From the NCBI GenBank assembly GCA_023634235.1, contig JAMKCF010000008.1, forward strand, positions 11,302,176 to 11,366,175: DNA of 64,000 nt. The letters run 5' to 3'. A program made the position numbers and the translations under genes. The stretch is from Pisaster brevispinus (Eukaryota; Echinodermata; Asteroidea; Forcipulatida; Asteriidae). The notes below the pieces were generated by a model. That model was given only the letters and a program-made list of their open reading frames with translations, was not told where the DNA came from and searched no databases. Shown piece by piece: positions 50,423 through 60,641 of this stretch. Numbering within the stretch: the stretch's first letter is position 1; each line of letters starts with the position of its first letter.

Positions 50423-50975
50423 GGCCCAATTTCATAGAGCTGGGCCCAATTTCATAGCGCTGCTTAACGGTAAGCAAATTTTCGTGCTTACTGTAGCAGA
50501 AAAATTTGCTAAGGCGTAAGCGTATTTCACAGGTTAGCAAGAAAATTAAGCGGCCATCTTGCACGTTCACCATGGATTTGCATTGTGACGTCGATCATTT
50601 TCGTGCAGTAAGCACCGGAAGGTTAGCATGCCTTTTCGTGTGCTTACGGTTAGCAGCGCTATGAAATGGAAACCGTGAGTCAAGCACAACATTGGCCGTT
50701 AAGCAGCTCTATGAAATTGGGCCCTGCTTAACGGCCGATTCTGTGCTTACTGCGCGATTTCCATTTCACAGCGCTGCTAACCGTAAGTACACGAAAAGGC
50801 GTGGTTACTGTAAGAAAACGAATGGCGTAACAATGCAAAATCCATGGTGAACGCGCAAGATGGCTGCCTAATTGTCTTGCTAACCTGGGAAATACGCTTA
50901 CGCTTAAGCAAATTTTTCTGCTACAGTGAGCACGAAAATTTGCTTACCGTTTAAGCAGCTCTATGAAATTGGGCC
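50423..50975. mobile_element. PIF/Harbinger-like MITE (outer copy)
   Basis: The ends are GGCCCAATTTCATAGAG and its complement CTCTATGAAATTGGGCC. The element is split near its left end by an inner copy of the same family (50443-50723). CTG lies to the right (50976-50978) and CAG to the left, so its own target duplication is not clean. Confidence 0.65.
50443..50723. mobile_element. Same-family MITE inserted in the TIR of the outer copy
   Basis: The inner element runs from GGCCCAATTTCATAGCGCTG to CAGCTCTATGAAATTGGGCC and is flanked by CTG on both sides (50440-50442 and 50724-50726). Removing it restores the usual AGAGCTGCTTAACGG start of the outer copy, which shows the insertion order and a 3-bp CWG duplication typical of PIF/Harbinger. 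Confidence 0.75.
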
Positions 50976-51218
50976 CTGCCCCCGATTTCACGAAGCGCTG
51001 CGACGCGTCGTAAACGCAAGATACGACCGGTTACACGTCTTAAGTTGCGATGCGTATAACAACGATTTCATCAAAGTTACGATGCGTCGGATACGTCGCA
51101 AGTTCCTTGACTACGAGGAAGAACACGTCGTAAGTTACGACTACCCAAAGGGTCGTCTTAAGAAAGCGATGTTTCATGTGATAACGCGCAAATGCTAGCA
51201 AAGTGGCGTTGATGCTGC

Positions 51219-51526
51219 TTGCTAATCGAGAAGCCGGAAGAGCGTGGCGTCAGAGAGAGACTGTTTCGCGACCGAACTAAGGCCCTGTCCGAAACGGTGA
51301 CTTCGGCTACAGCTACAGCTAGATCAGCGCGTCTGCCAGTGTTGAAAATAGGCAGACGCGCGCGATCTAGCCGTAGCTGTAGCCGAAGCCGCCGTTTCGG
51401 ACACGAACTAACCCTCTCGACAGTCTAGCTGATGATGAAATATTTCGTCGGTATAGATTTACCAAACAAGGTACTTATCACATCATCGAGAGGGTTTATG
51501 GAGCGCTGAGCGTGTCACAAGGGTAA
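51219..51526 (+). pseudogene. HARBI1-type transposase N-terminal fragment, interrupted
   Basis: Two coding pieces, 51230-51280 (RERLFRDRT-like) and 51404-51526 (DDEIFRRYRFTKQG, then HIIERVYGAL), are in line with the start of Harbinger nucleases. They are separated by a 123-bp MITE insertion and end at a stop at about 51526. The DDE catalytic part is absent. Confidence 0.65.
51281..51403. mobile_element. hAT-like MITE with 8-bp target duplication
   Basis: CGAACTAA flanks both ends (51273-51280 and 51404-51411). The arms read CTGTCCGAAACGG and CCGTTTCGGACA, continued inward by GGCTACAGCTACAGCTAGATC and its complement. An 8-bp duplication points to hAT. The right end seems to lack the last few bases of the terminal repeat. 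Confidence 0.65.
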
Positions 51527-52137
51527 GCTTTTAAAATATTCAATGCTGGCCCCTATTATTTTATTGGGTAAAATTTTCATTAGACCTAAATAATATTTGG
51601 GTGATGGGGGGGGGGGGGGTTGCAACAGATTAACCGTTTCTTGATTGACAAAAGATCGTGATTTTACGTCTATTGCTACAATCTTGTGGATTATAACCTT
51701 TCCCATTTTATGTAACCGCTGTTTACTTGGTTGTTAATGGTTAAACAACCCACAGCGATCTTAGCCTTCAGTCAAGGCCCAGGCAGCTGCCGCCCGGATA
51801 GTGATACACAAACAGCGCAACCACTAACTAGCACGAAAAAGACTAGTGCGAGCGGCGAATTCTGCCATCTTGAATGTACTACATGTATACACGACTGTTT
51901 TATGACCAAGTTGTATACAACACAAAACAGCCACACAACTTTAGCAGTTTGACCTCGTCCAAAGGGTTGTTTTTATTAAGAGTGAAAATGGTTTTGAGTT
52001 GCGACTCGTCGCGCTTACGACGTGTATGGTGAAACGGAATTTAGAACTCGTCGCAGCCGCGACGTGTCTTAGGTTTGCGATGCATCGCAAACCATACGAT
52101 GCATCGCTTCTTGCGATGAGTTTCGTGAAATCGGGGG

Positions 52138-52546
52138 CTGGAATTGGTTCATTAAAATGTGCTAGAATCTAGCACATTTTAATTAGGCCTGGGCCGATTC
52201 GTTCTACGCGCGCGCTCAAGTACGGTAACCCGTAAAAGAGGCATCAAGTCAAAAAGCAACTGGTCCTCTGTCATTCTTCTTTGATGTTCGATATGTCTAA
52301 CTGTATGCAGTTAAGGGTGACCGTGTAAAAACATGATTCATTTGAAATGGAATCGCGTCAAAATACTTGCATTTTCACACGCGCGTACTAAGCGTCCTAC
52401 AAGCGCCATACATGCACTCGAAAGTTTTTAACAAGCGTGCACGCAAAGTAGGCACCATTGGGAGCCAATCAGCGTTGTTTCTCAGTACATCCCTACCATA
52501 GTGACGAGAGGTATCGATACGGCGCGCTGCCCATGGTAGCGAGGCT
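52138..52546 (-). repeat. Roughly 400-bp dispersed repeat, copy 4
   Basis: Very similar to copy 3, starting CTGGAATTGGTTCATTAAAA directly at the edge of the Harbinger element and ending at CCATGGTAGCGAGGCT. The copies flank the nested block, which suggests a duplication or an array later opened by insertions. Confidence 0.75.
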
Positions 52547-52740
52547 TGGTTGCCGTCGAGTTGTAGACTGTCGAGTTGTCCGACGGACGAGTTGTCGGAA
52601 CTCCCATTCGACATTCAATTCTTGAAGTTGTCGGTCGGGTTAGTTGTTGGTTGTTTGGACGACTCGACCACCAAATACCCACGTAAAGTGTTGTGCATGT
52701 AAAGTTAGTGTTGTCCAATAGAAATTAGATTAATATTACT

Positions 52741-53370
52741 GTTGGGCGCGATCGGTCAATCTGCACGATCGACCGATCGCGCTGCGCTATTGAAAGATCT
52801 ATTGTTTGCAGCAATCGGTCGATCGCGCAACAATCGGTCGATCGCGCAACGAACATCTTTGCGCAATCGACTGATCGCGCTACGAATATTTTTTGCGCGA
52901 TCGATCAATCGTGCAAGAATGGTTGTGCGCGATCGACCGATCGTGCAGGTATGGTTTTGCGCGATCAGCCGATCGTGCAGGAGTGGTTTTGCGCGACCGA
53001 CCGATCGACGACGAATTTTGTACAAATTCCATCTTTTTTGAATAAAATTTGAACAAAATTCGCCGTATGGGAGGACAAAATCCCCCGCCGGACAGAATTG
53101 GCCAATCGCGCAAAACCATTCCTGCACAATCGGCCGATCGCGCAAAGCCATTCCTGCACGATCAATTGATCGCGCAAAACCATACCTGCACGATCGGTCG
53201 ATCGCGCAAAACCATTCCTGCACGATTGATCTATCGCGCAAAAAATACTCGTAGCGCGATCAGTCGATCGCGCAAAGATGTTCGTTGCGCGATCGACCGA
53301 TTGTTGCGCGATCGACCGATTGCTGCGCGAACAATAGATCTTTCAATAGCGCAGCGCGATCGCGCCCAAC
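52741..53370. mobile_element. 630-bp foldback made of GCGATCG-type palindromes
   Basis: The ends are GTTGGGCGCGATCG and the exact complement CGATCGCGCCCAAC, flanked by ATTACT on both sides (52735-52740 and 53371-53376). Each arm of about 290 bp is itself a string of short palindromic modules, variants of GCGCGATCGACCGATCG, separated by spacers such as AACCATTCCTGCAC. Only about 40-60 bp in the middle is not part of the fold. Open frames on both strands (up to 161 codons) are by-products of the repeat. Confidence 0.85.
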
Positions 53371-53847
53371 ATTACTATCGCACCAGTATCAATCATACTC
53401 CTGGCTCTGCGTGCTGTATGATTTAGCAAATATTAAAAGTGATAACAATTTATGTCATTCTTCGAATGACTCAGCAGAATTAGAACTTTGGACTCATGGA
53501 CAACCGCTTAATTGTAAACTACTGTTTATAAATATACTCGGAACTTTGCAATCATGTCGACTGAACGTGATTCACTCAGTGCAAGTGCATACAGCATGCA
53601 GCCAGCGCCAGTTCAGCAGGTTAGTTACTAATATACTATTATACTACTTACTAGTTAGTAATTTCTCCATACATGGTATTATTTGTATCACTATCATACA
53701 AATCATTATCAATCATTGTGTGGAGGAAGAATAATGTTGATATTGCTTTTTCGTATACGTACGACCTCGCAATAAACAGTGTCAGACACAAGTGTACTGC
53801 CGTGGCCATACTATACTGCGGGTCGTACTACTACTACTAATTTATAG

Positions 53848-54638
53848 TTAGCGTCAACAGGCCCATTTCACGACAACTCAAGACAACTCAAGACAACTCA
53901 AGACAACTCAAGACAACAAGTTTAAAATACCATCAAATACAATGGTTGTAATCAGATTGTATCTGGAAACACATTTAAAACTGACTGGAACCATCGTGCA
54001 TACATATTTCTCACGGGAAAAAATGTTTTTTTCGTAAAAATAGTCAACTTTCTCCGTCCGTAGAATTGGCCGACGTGATGCTATTGCGCTTGCGCAATGA
54101 CTTTGGACCGCACCATTATGATATGGGTGGGTTTGTGTTAGGGGTTGGGAACTACCCTTGTGTACAGTGTCGGTAAGGGGGGTTGACGTAGTAGGAAAGC
54201 ACCAAAGTAATATGATGAATGAACTCCTTTCCTTACCAAATCATTGAAACAAAGGAATACATGTAAATAAAACTATAATATGAAGAGTTTCTTACATTGA
54301 CATAAGTGTGTGGGCACCATTCTCGACTTAAAAATTGCACTTACCTGAAGTGTAATGGTGCGGTCCAATATCATTGCGCAAGCGCAATAGTATCACGTCG
54401 GCCAATTCTACGGACAGAGAAAGTTGACTATTTTTACGAAAAAAACATTTTTTTTCCCGTGAAAATAATGTATGCACGATGGTTCCGGTGAGTTTTAAAC
54501 GTGTTTCCAGATACACTCTGATTACAACCATTGTAATTGATGGTATTTTAAACTTGTTGTCTTGAGTTGTCTTGAGTTGTCTTGAGTTGTCTTGAGTTGT
54601 CGTGACAACTCAAGACAACTCAAGCCTGTTGACGCTAA
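53848..54638. mobile_element. Long-TIR foldback with GACAACTCAA terminal arrays
   Basis: TTAGCGTCAACAGGC at the left faces GCCTGTTGACGCTAA at the right. Inside each end lie four or more tandem GACAACTCAA units, then long inverted arms to about 54115 and back from about 54340. The inner arm has TAATGGTGCGGTCCAA and TCGGCCAATTCTACGG. The counterpart words TAATGGTACGGTCCAA and GCGGCCAATACTAC occur in the foldback at 35966-36764, so the two are relatives. No clear direct target duplication is visible. Confidence 0.75.
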
Positions 54639-55274
54639 TTAGTATGAGTATTGTGAGTAAAGACCGATGACCATGATGACCGATGTTTTAAAAGAGAACT
54701 ATCTTGTCTAATACCAACGGCCCAAAACGAGCATGACAAGGTGGGCTAATCCGTCATACTCCTATCCTACTGCTATGCGACTTGTTCCGCTATTGTTCTC
54801 GTTCGTGGAGACGATAGCGTAACGAACTGCATAGTTCTAGGATTCCGAATATGCTATTAAAGTATCACTCACATCGTGATGTGCTTACTCGCATCGTGAT
54901 GTGCTTGCAATGGGCTGTATCGATATCATGGGCGTCAATCCTGGGGGGGACGGGGGGACACGTCCCCCCCACTTTTTGAAGGGTGGGGGACACCATATCA
55001 AATGTCCCCCCAGTTTTGTTTTAATTCATGTATCTCATATTATAGGGGCAATTGAATGTGTCATCTACTGAATGACTTACGGTAACGCGCTGTCTGTAGT
55101 AAAGCTAACGCTTTAGTCGATGCACCGCCCGAAACTGCTCGGCAATTTACTCACTGGACCACCCGAAACCGCCCGCAATTGGAAACACTTCGAATCCTTG
55201 GTTTTACAAACGCTAGCGTGTCGCACTAAACAGCCGCCGAAAGAGCGTGATCTGAAGAATTTGATGGTACTGTA

Positions 55275-55664
55275 AAGCCGCGTTCGCATTGGACTTTTGG
55301 GTCTGGTAACTTACCGGGCCGGTAAGTTAACTTACCGGCCCGGTAAGTTAACAGCTGTTCGCACTTGGATTAATTTGTGTCCGGTAACTTACCAGGGACG
55401 CCCCGTAGGTTGACAAATTAAATTTTTGAAAGGGCGCACTCCCTAACCGTTAAGTTACCGGCTGGTGCGTTCGCATTGGACTTCTTGTCCCTGTTAAGTT
55501 AACATTGTTAAGTTACCGCGACTCGAATCGGCCTGTTAAGTTAACAGCGCTGTGGCGGTAATTTACCACCCCGGTAATTTACTGGCTGTTCGCACTTGGA
55601 CTTAATATCGGTAAGTTAACAATTTGCGGAGGTAACCATTTTAAGTCCAATGCGAACGCGGCTT
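55275..55664. mobile_element. MITE nested in the hAT relic
   Basis: AAGCCGCGTTCGCATTGGAC at the left and GTCCAATGCGAACGCGGCTT at the right are perfect inverted ends. The word TTCGCA(C)TTGGACTT recurs four times, and GGTAAGTTAAC-like palindromic words fill the middle. There is no ORF. Confidence 0.8.
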
Positions 55665-56052
55665 ATGTTTACTTCCGGTGACGCGCTATCTACGTACAGC
55701 CCGAAATCGATCAACCATTTAGGCCTACTCACTGGACCGCCCGAACTTGGGACATGCTAGCGGGTTGCACCAAACAGCCATCAAAAGAGTGTGTTCTAAA
55801 GACTTCAATAGCCCAAAAATTTATATGAATTACGCGTAATGCGCGTTGGTTGTCTTTTCAGCATACTGATCAATGCATATGGGAAAAAAGCAAAAATAGC
55901 CCCAGCATCAAAAGCAGCTATGGTAAGTAACCGAGTAACCAACATAAGTCAGCTTTTCAAATTTCAATTAAGAACAGAACAAATGAGTGAACATTGAATT
56001 TTTTGATGAACAGTACTGAGGCTGAATGACGCAGGAGCAGATAAATTATTTA

Positions 56053-56166
56053 ATGGTCTGTCACATTCATCGGGACATGCTGGCAGAAATCAACATTCAA
56101 GATATTGCAGAGGAATTCATCTGCAATTCCGATTCCAGACTTCACACTTTTGGAAGATTTCGCTAG
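56053..56166 (+). pseudogene. hAT transposase C-terminal (dimerisation) fragment
   Basis: A 37-codon piece starting MVCHIHRDM and ending near HTFGRFR before a stop resembles the end of the hAT C-terminal dimerisation region (HIHRDI followed by a helix). The rest of the transposase is missing or unrecognisable. An upstream frame (RLNDAG) may be the same protein before a frameshift. Confidence 0.5.
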
Positions 56167-57288
56167 AACCTAATAACAGATAAGATATGTTGGTGATTAA
56201 AGTTATATGTGGGCACTTTCAAGCCAAAAGTGGACATGACTCAAAAAAATCAAATTATATTTTTCTTATTTCTTCACACTTTCATGTTCCGATGAATCTG
56301 ACCAGCATGTCCCGATGAATCTGCAAAATCAAAATCATAGACTAATTTGTCATTGTTCTCTCTATTTGCCCTCATGTCATCACCATTTTTTATTTGTTTG
56401 TTTATTTTTATTTGTTCTGATAGTGTATTTTTAAGTGGAAAAATCCTGTATAACTTAGATATTCTTTAAATGGGCCCATTGTTTTAAACATAAGCAGTTG
56501 TCCGTAAAATTTGATACATTTTTATCTTTGAAATATGATATACAAGAAAGATTCGTCAAATTTTAATCAACATCCTTCATTTTTCTTTTAATCGCATACT
56601 TTATTGTTACGCACAAAGCTGGAAATGTATGTTACTGGAAGTGGCCTTAAAAAAAGGATGATAAACATTCTATCTGCAAAATTAAATGATGAACAAGTGA
56701 AAGAACCTATTATAAACAACCATGGACTTTACAAGTTTCCTGAACCAAAGCAAATGTTTTACTTATCATAGAATCCATTAGAGTTTATTTGTTTTTGTTT
56801 TAGGACACCAACAAAATGTAAATGAGTAATGTTTTTGCATGTCCTCTGCGTGTAGCACGAGTTACCGATGTTCGCAGCTGTCCCATGCATACAAAAGTTA
56901 ACAATTTTTTTGGTCAAAATATTATGAGGATCTAGCCTTGAATGTTGGTTGTTAAAATTCAAAAAATAAAGATTCCAACCAAATATGTTTAATATCTGGA
57001 GCATAAAGTACATGTATGTAAAAGGACACCTTTAAGTGTAGCACGCGTTACAGTGGAATTGCCCATAAGAATAAAATATCATGTATGTTGGGCTTTTATT
57101 AGTGTCGCTTGTTCTATCTCTCTCTGAACCAAGTCCAAGTTTTATATATAAACATTTATAGCAAGGAGAGCTTTTCTAGGTCCTTCAAACATGCTAAAAC
57201 CCAACAGCTTCTTGAGCGGGCCCCTGGACCCAACGCCGTAAATGATCCTGCTGTCCCCCCTACATTTCAAGACGGATTGACGCCCCTG

Positions 57289-57829
57289 ATCGATATCATG
57301 TTATCATATCATCCATATGGCTCTCTTTATCATCGGTCTAATCTGTCATGGTTTTCATGTGTTTCATTCCTACCATTCACTTCCAATCATTTTATTATAA
57401 ATTTTGATTTCAGTTATACATGCACTCGTCCGAGTTACTGGACCCAACAATGCTTTTTTAACATTTGGAAATTATCTGATGATAAGATGATATCATATGA
57501 TGTAGAGTCTGAGTTATTTAATTTTTGAATCTTTGATAGATTGTTTCCTTCATAAGTCGTTTAGTTTAAGGCAACCTACACCCAGTGGGGGGGCACTGTA
57601 CTCCTTTTTCGAAATTTGACATCTCCAGTCGTACTCAAGTCAAGTCAACCTTAATTTTATTCAGATTTCCTTTGTAAAATTTGAAAGAAATTTTCTTCTA
57701 TAGGTACTTCTGAATTGTTTCTCAAGTTTCAGAGGGTTGGTGTCCATTCGTGAATGCTGCGGCTAGAGATGCTTTTTTTTAAATAAAATAATTATTATTA
57801 ACTGAACTTTATTTCCAAATCCAAACAAA
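57289..57829. other. Short unique-looking stretch
   Basis: I see no supported gene. The open frame across 57109-57528 runs out of the hAT relic and has no family resemblance. Confidence 0.4.
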
Positions 57830-58560
57830 AAGCATGTGAACAATATTTACAGAGAGAATTGAGAATTTTGCAGATGAAAAGATAAATGTAACAGCTTGGA
57901 AGTGGGGGGGGGGGGGGGTCCATAAAAAGCACAGCTTGTCGAGTATGAGTTTTCTTGTTTTTAGATTGGGTACACCAAAAGGATGGGAAGGACCCAAACT
58001 ACAACTTGGTACAAGCAACACAATAGGATAAACAAACAATGAACTTATTAAGACAAACAAAAGAATGACAAAGAAGAAATTAAGAAATGTAAACTTTATA
58101 ATGATAAACAATATAAAACATGACAGCAAGGGTTTAAACAGAACAAATCATGAGCCTGTAATGTAAATCATGTAATTAGGTCAAGTATAATGAACAAGTA
58201 AATCAAACTGAATCAAACTAGATAACGGTGAAGGGATGAAATGAAATTGAGAAATTAAATTAAGTCAGGAAACTACTCAGTTCAAAAAACAGACAGTGAT
58301 AACAAAAGTACAAAGGAGTAAAAAGCCCAGGAATGGCATTATGACACATTGTAGTTATTAAGAATATGACACTTTAACTTAAAGTGACTAAGGGAACAAA
58401 CAGTATGAATGGATCTGTCTACAGAATTCCAGAGTTTCGGACCTAGAAACTTGATGGTATTATGGGAAAGGTTGGTATGGGTAAGGGGAAGGTGGTAGTG
58501 AAATGTTTGGCAAGTTGAGTGAGAGTAAATGAAATAATTTCTAGTGAACAATTAGTCTTG
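57830..58560 (-). pseudogene. LINE ORF2 tail and 3' UTR remnant
   Basis: On the minus strand 58339-58551 reads FLGPKLWNSVDRSI and ends SHFKLKCHILNNY-stop. This matches the well-known C-terminal pattern of CR1/L2/RTE-type ORF2 proteins (GPKLWNSLP...SFK..L...L). The T-rich sequence down to about 57830, with a poly-G run near 57905, is probably its 3' UTR. The catalytic domains are absent. Confidence 0.6.
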
Positions 58561-59580
58561 GTCCAAGACGTCACTATCTCACATACTCGTAATGTAACGT
58601 GATAACCCTACAGAGGGCGCACTTTTCTTCTTGAATTAATTTCGGTTGACGACTGTCTGTAGTAACGTCTTGGATATCTTGTTTAAGAAGGCGTGGCCAA
58701 GTTATTTCCATGAAGCATCAAGTCATGTTTTATTCATATTAGTGACTAAAATGACAAGCTTGCAAGAAAAGCAAGATAAGAAAGGTCACAAGGTCGTCGA
58801 CACGACATCGAGCATGATTGTATGCAGTATGCACGCGCACTCACGTTTTGATTGACCATGACTTCTTCATCACTATAACGCACTAAGCAAGTGATTTTGA
58901 AATTACTCAAGCTAAATTATATGCTTTCAGTTGGTTAGGTTTATCGGTTGGTCATTGTTTAATGGACGTTTGAATCTTGTACATTGCCGATGTCAGCCAT
59001 GTAATTTTAGAAAAGGTTATCTTTGCATCTGAATTACGGTACTTATCATTCTACCATTCGACATGCCCTGAAAATAAACTAGTGGTAATAACAATTCTTC
59101 TTTGTTTACTTTTACCTTTCTTTGCAACTACACGAATGTAATGAGGACTTTTGTAATTTACTGCATCTTTTATATGTAGGCCTCATTCACAAAGAAAGAG
59201 GGGTGAACTCTAGACTGTTTTGATCATGGAGGGTTCGTATGGCCATCACTCCAACATGCTACTTTCAACAGTATTTTATAAGTTGCTGCATATAAGGAGC
59301 GTTTCAAATTCCGGGCACCAGCATCGTTGTCTCGGTGTGTGTGTGTTGCTCTTTGCGGTTTTGACTGGCTTTTCAAATACCGCGCGCCCTGTGCATAGAT
59401 ATGATGCAGTTTCCTTTGCAAGGTCAAAGTGCATAAATAAATGTACATAATACAATTTTAGCCAGCCTATTTTTTTACCGTACATGTACATGTGTGTGGA
59501 AATCTATGTTCATGCGTTATCGTTTACCATTCCTTCATTCCTTCACTGTTTCTGTTAACCTTCAACAAACAAAGACTAAG
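58561..59580. other. No recognised feature
   Basis: AT-rich sequence with short unsupported ORFs on both strands. I see no exon, TIR pair or tandem array worth calling. Confidence 0.4.
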
Positions 59581-59584
59581 TTAG

Positions 59585-59969
59585 TGTAACACGTTAAATG
59601 TGGGTGTCACTTGATAATCTAATAGCAGGATAAGCATACAAATGAAACTCCAAGACACTGTTCTCTATTTGCTAAATACAGTAAGGTTTTATTTAGAACT
59701 GTATATTTCTGAAGCGATACAATGTGATCCCGAGAAGTGTCACGATGAGAGTGTAAGACAAGAATGACCAGGTAAAAGAAAATAAGGCTTCTATATATTG
59801 TTTAAGATTGAGGATGAGTGTGGTGGGAGGTCCTAAGAAAAACACATAAATTGTTATGTCCAGACATGGTCCAGACATGGTCCAGTCAACCAGTCTACTG
59901 GTGTCTGGGTGGGGCATAGATTTATTGAGATGGCCTTGTGCATGGGGCACAACAAAATCTAAGCTTACA
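59585..59969 (-). repeat. 3' LTR of the Gypsy-type element (complete, 385 bp)
   Basis: Read on the plus strand it starts TGTAACACG and ends AGCTTACA (TG...CA). On the minus strand an AATAAA lies about 40 bp before the point where the other LTR copy stops. Confidence 0.8.
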
Positions 59970-60641
59970 TTACTTCCATCTAGGGGAAGAAAATGTCCTC
60001 ATTTTCAAAGTAGAATAATTAAGAAAACAGTAAAACAACAATTTACGATAAAGCTTGGAACACATAATTTGCCAAGGAATTAACAAAAGTCAGCATATAG
60101 GCATATGTTGCAACAACAAAAACAAACTATGACCAAAAAAATTTAAACAAAAACCCAAAGGTATAACAAATAGTATGATATATAATGTATATAAAACTCA
60201 GCCTACTGAAGGACACATGACTAATATAATCAAAGCAAAATTTGAAAACACCAAATGTATCGATACAGGAAAAAAAATCATTAAAAAAATATTTAAAAAA
60301 ACGCAGTGAAAGGACATGCACCTTAGGGCATAGAATCCAAACACCATGGAATCAATCATAGTGAGGTCTAATTAAAGATGCAAACAAACCCAAAACAAGG
60401 GTAACTACTATTACAGAGTACATCATCAGTTTAGATGCGCTTATCAATGTAAACAGAAACAATCCCCTCAATACGAAGGCAACACAGATAAATCAGTTAC
60501 AAACAAATATTATAATTACACATGAAATGCAATCAAAATGTCAAGGATGATTCGTAAAAGGAACCATGGTGTACAAACTTTTGTTAACTTGACATAATGT
60601 TTATAAAATCGTGCCCATTAAAGTGAAATACATGGCAATAT

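Larger units (their letters stand above)
50979..52137 (+). mobile_element. Harbinger-type element with CTG target duplication
   Basis: CCCCCGATTTCACGAAGCG at the left faces the complement TTTCGTGAAATCGGGGG at the right. CTG flanks both sides (50976-50978 and 52138-52140). Inside are a fragment of a HARBI1-type nuclease and a nested hAT-like MITE. It is 1159 bp long and clearly defective. Confidence 0.75.
54927..57288 (+). mobile_element. hAT transposon relic with exact 8-bp target duplication
   Basis: CATGGGCGTCAATCC at the left faces GGATTGACGCCCCTG at the right. ATCGATAT lies directly on both sides (54919-54926 and 57289-57296), the 8-bp signature of hAT elements. A GGGGGGACA-rich subterminal part follows the left end and a complementary CCCCCC part precedes the right. 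A C-terminal transposase fragment survives at 56053-56166, and another inverted-repeat element is nested at 55275-55664. Confidence 0.82.

Noticed and set aside
52756..53426. Open frames of up to 161 codons on both strands
   Set aside because: They are translations of the palindromic repeat in several frames at once and show only repeated Arg-Asp-Arg-type peptides.
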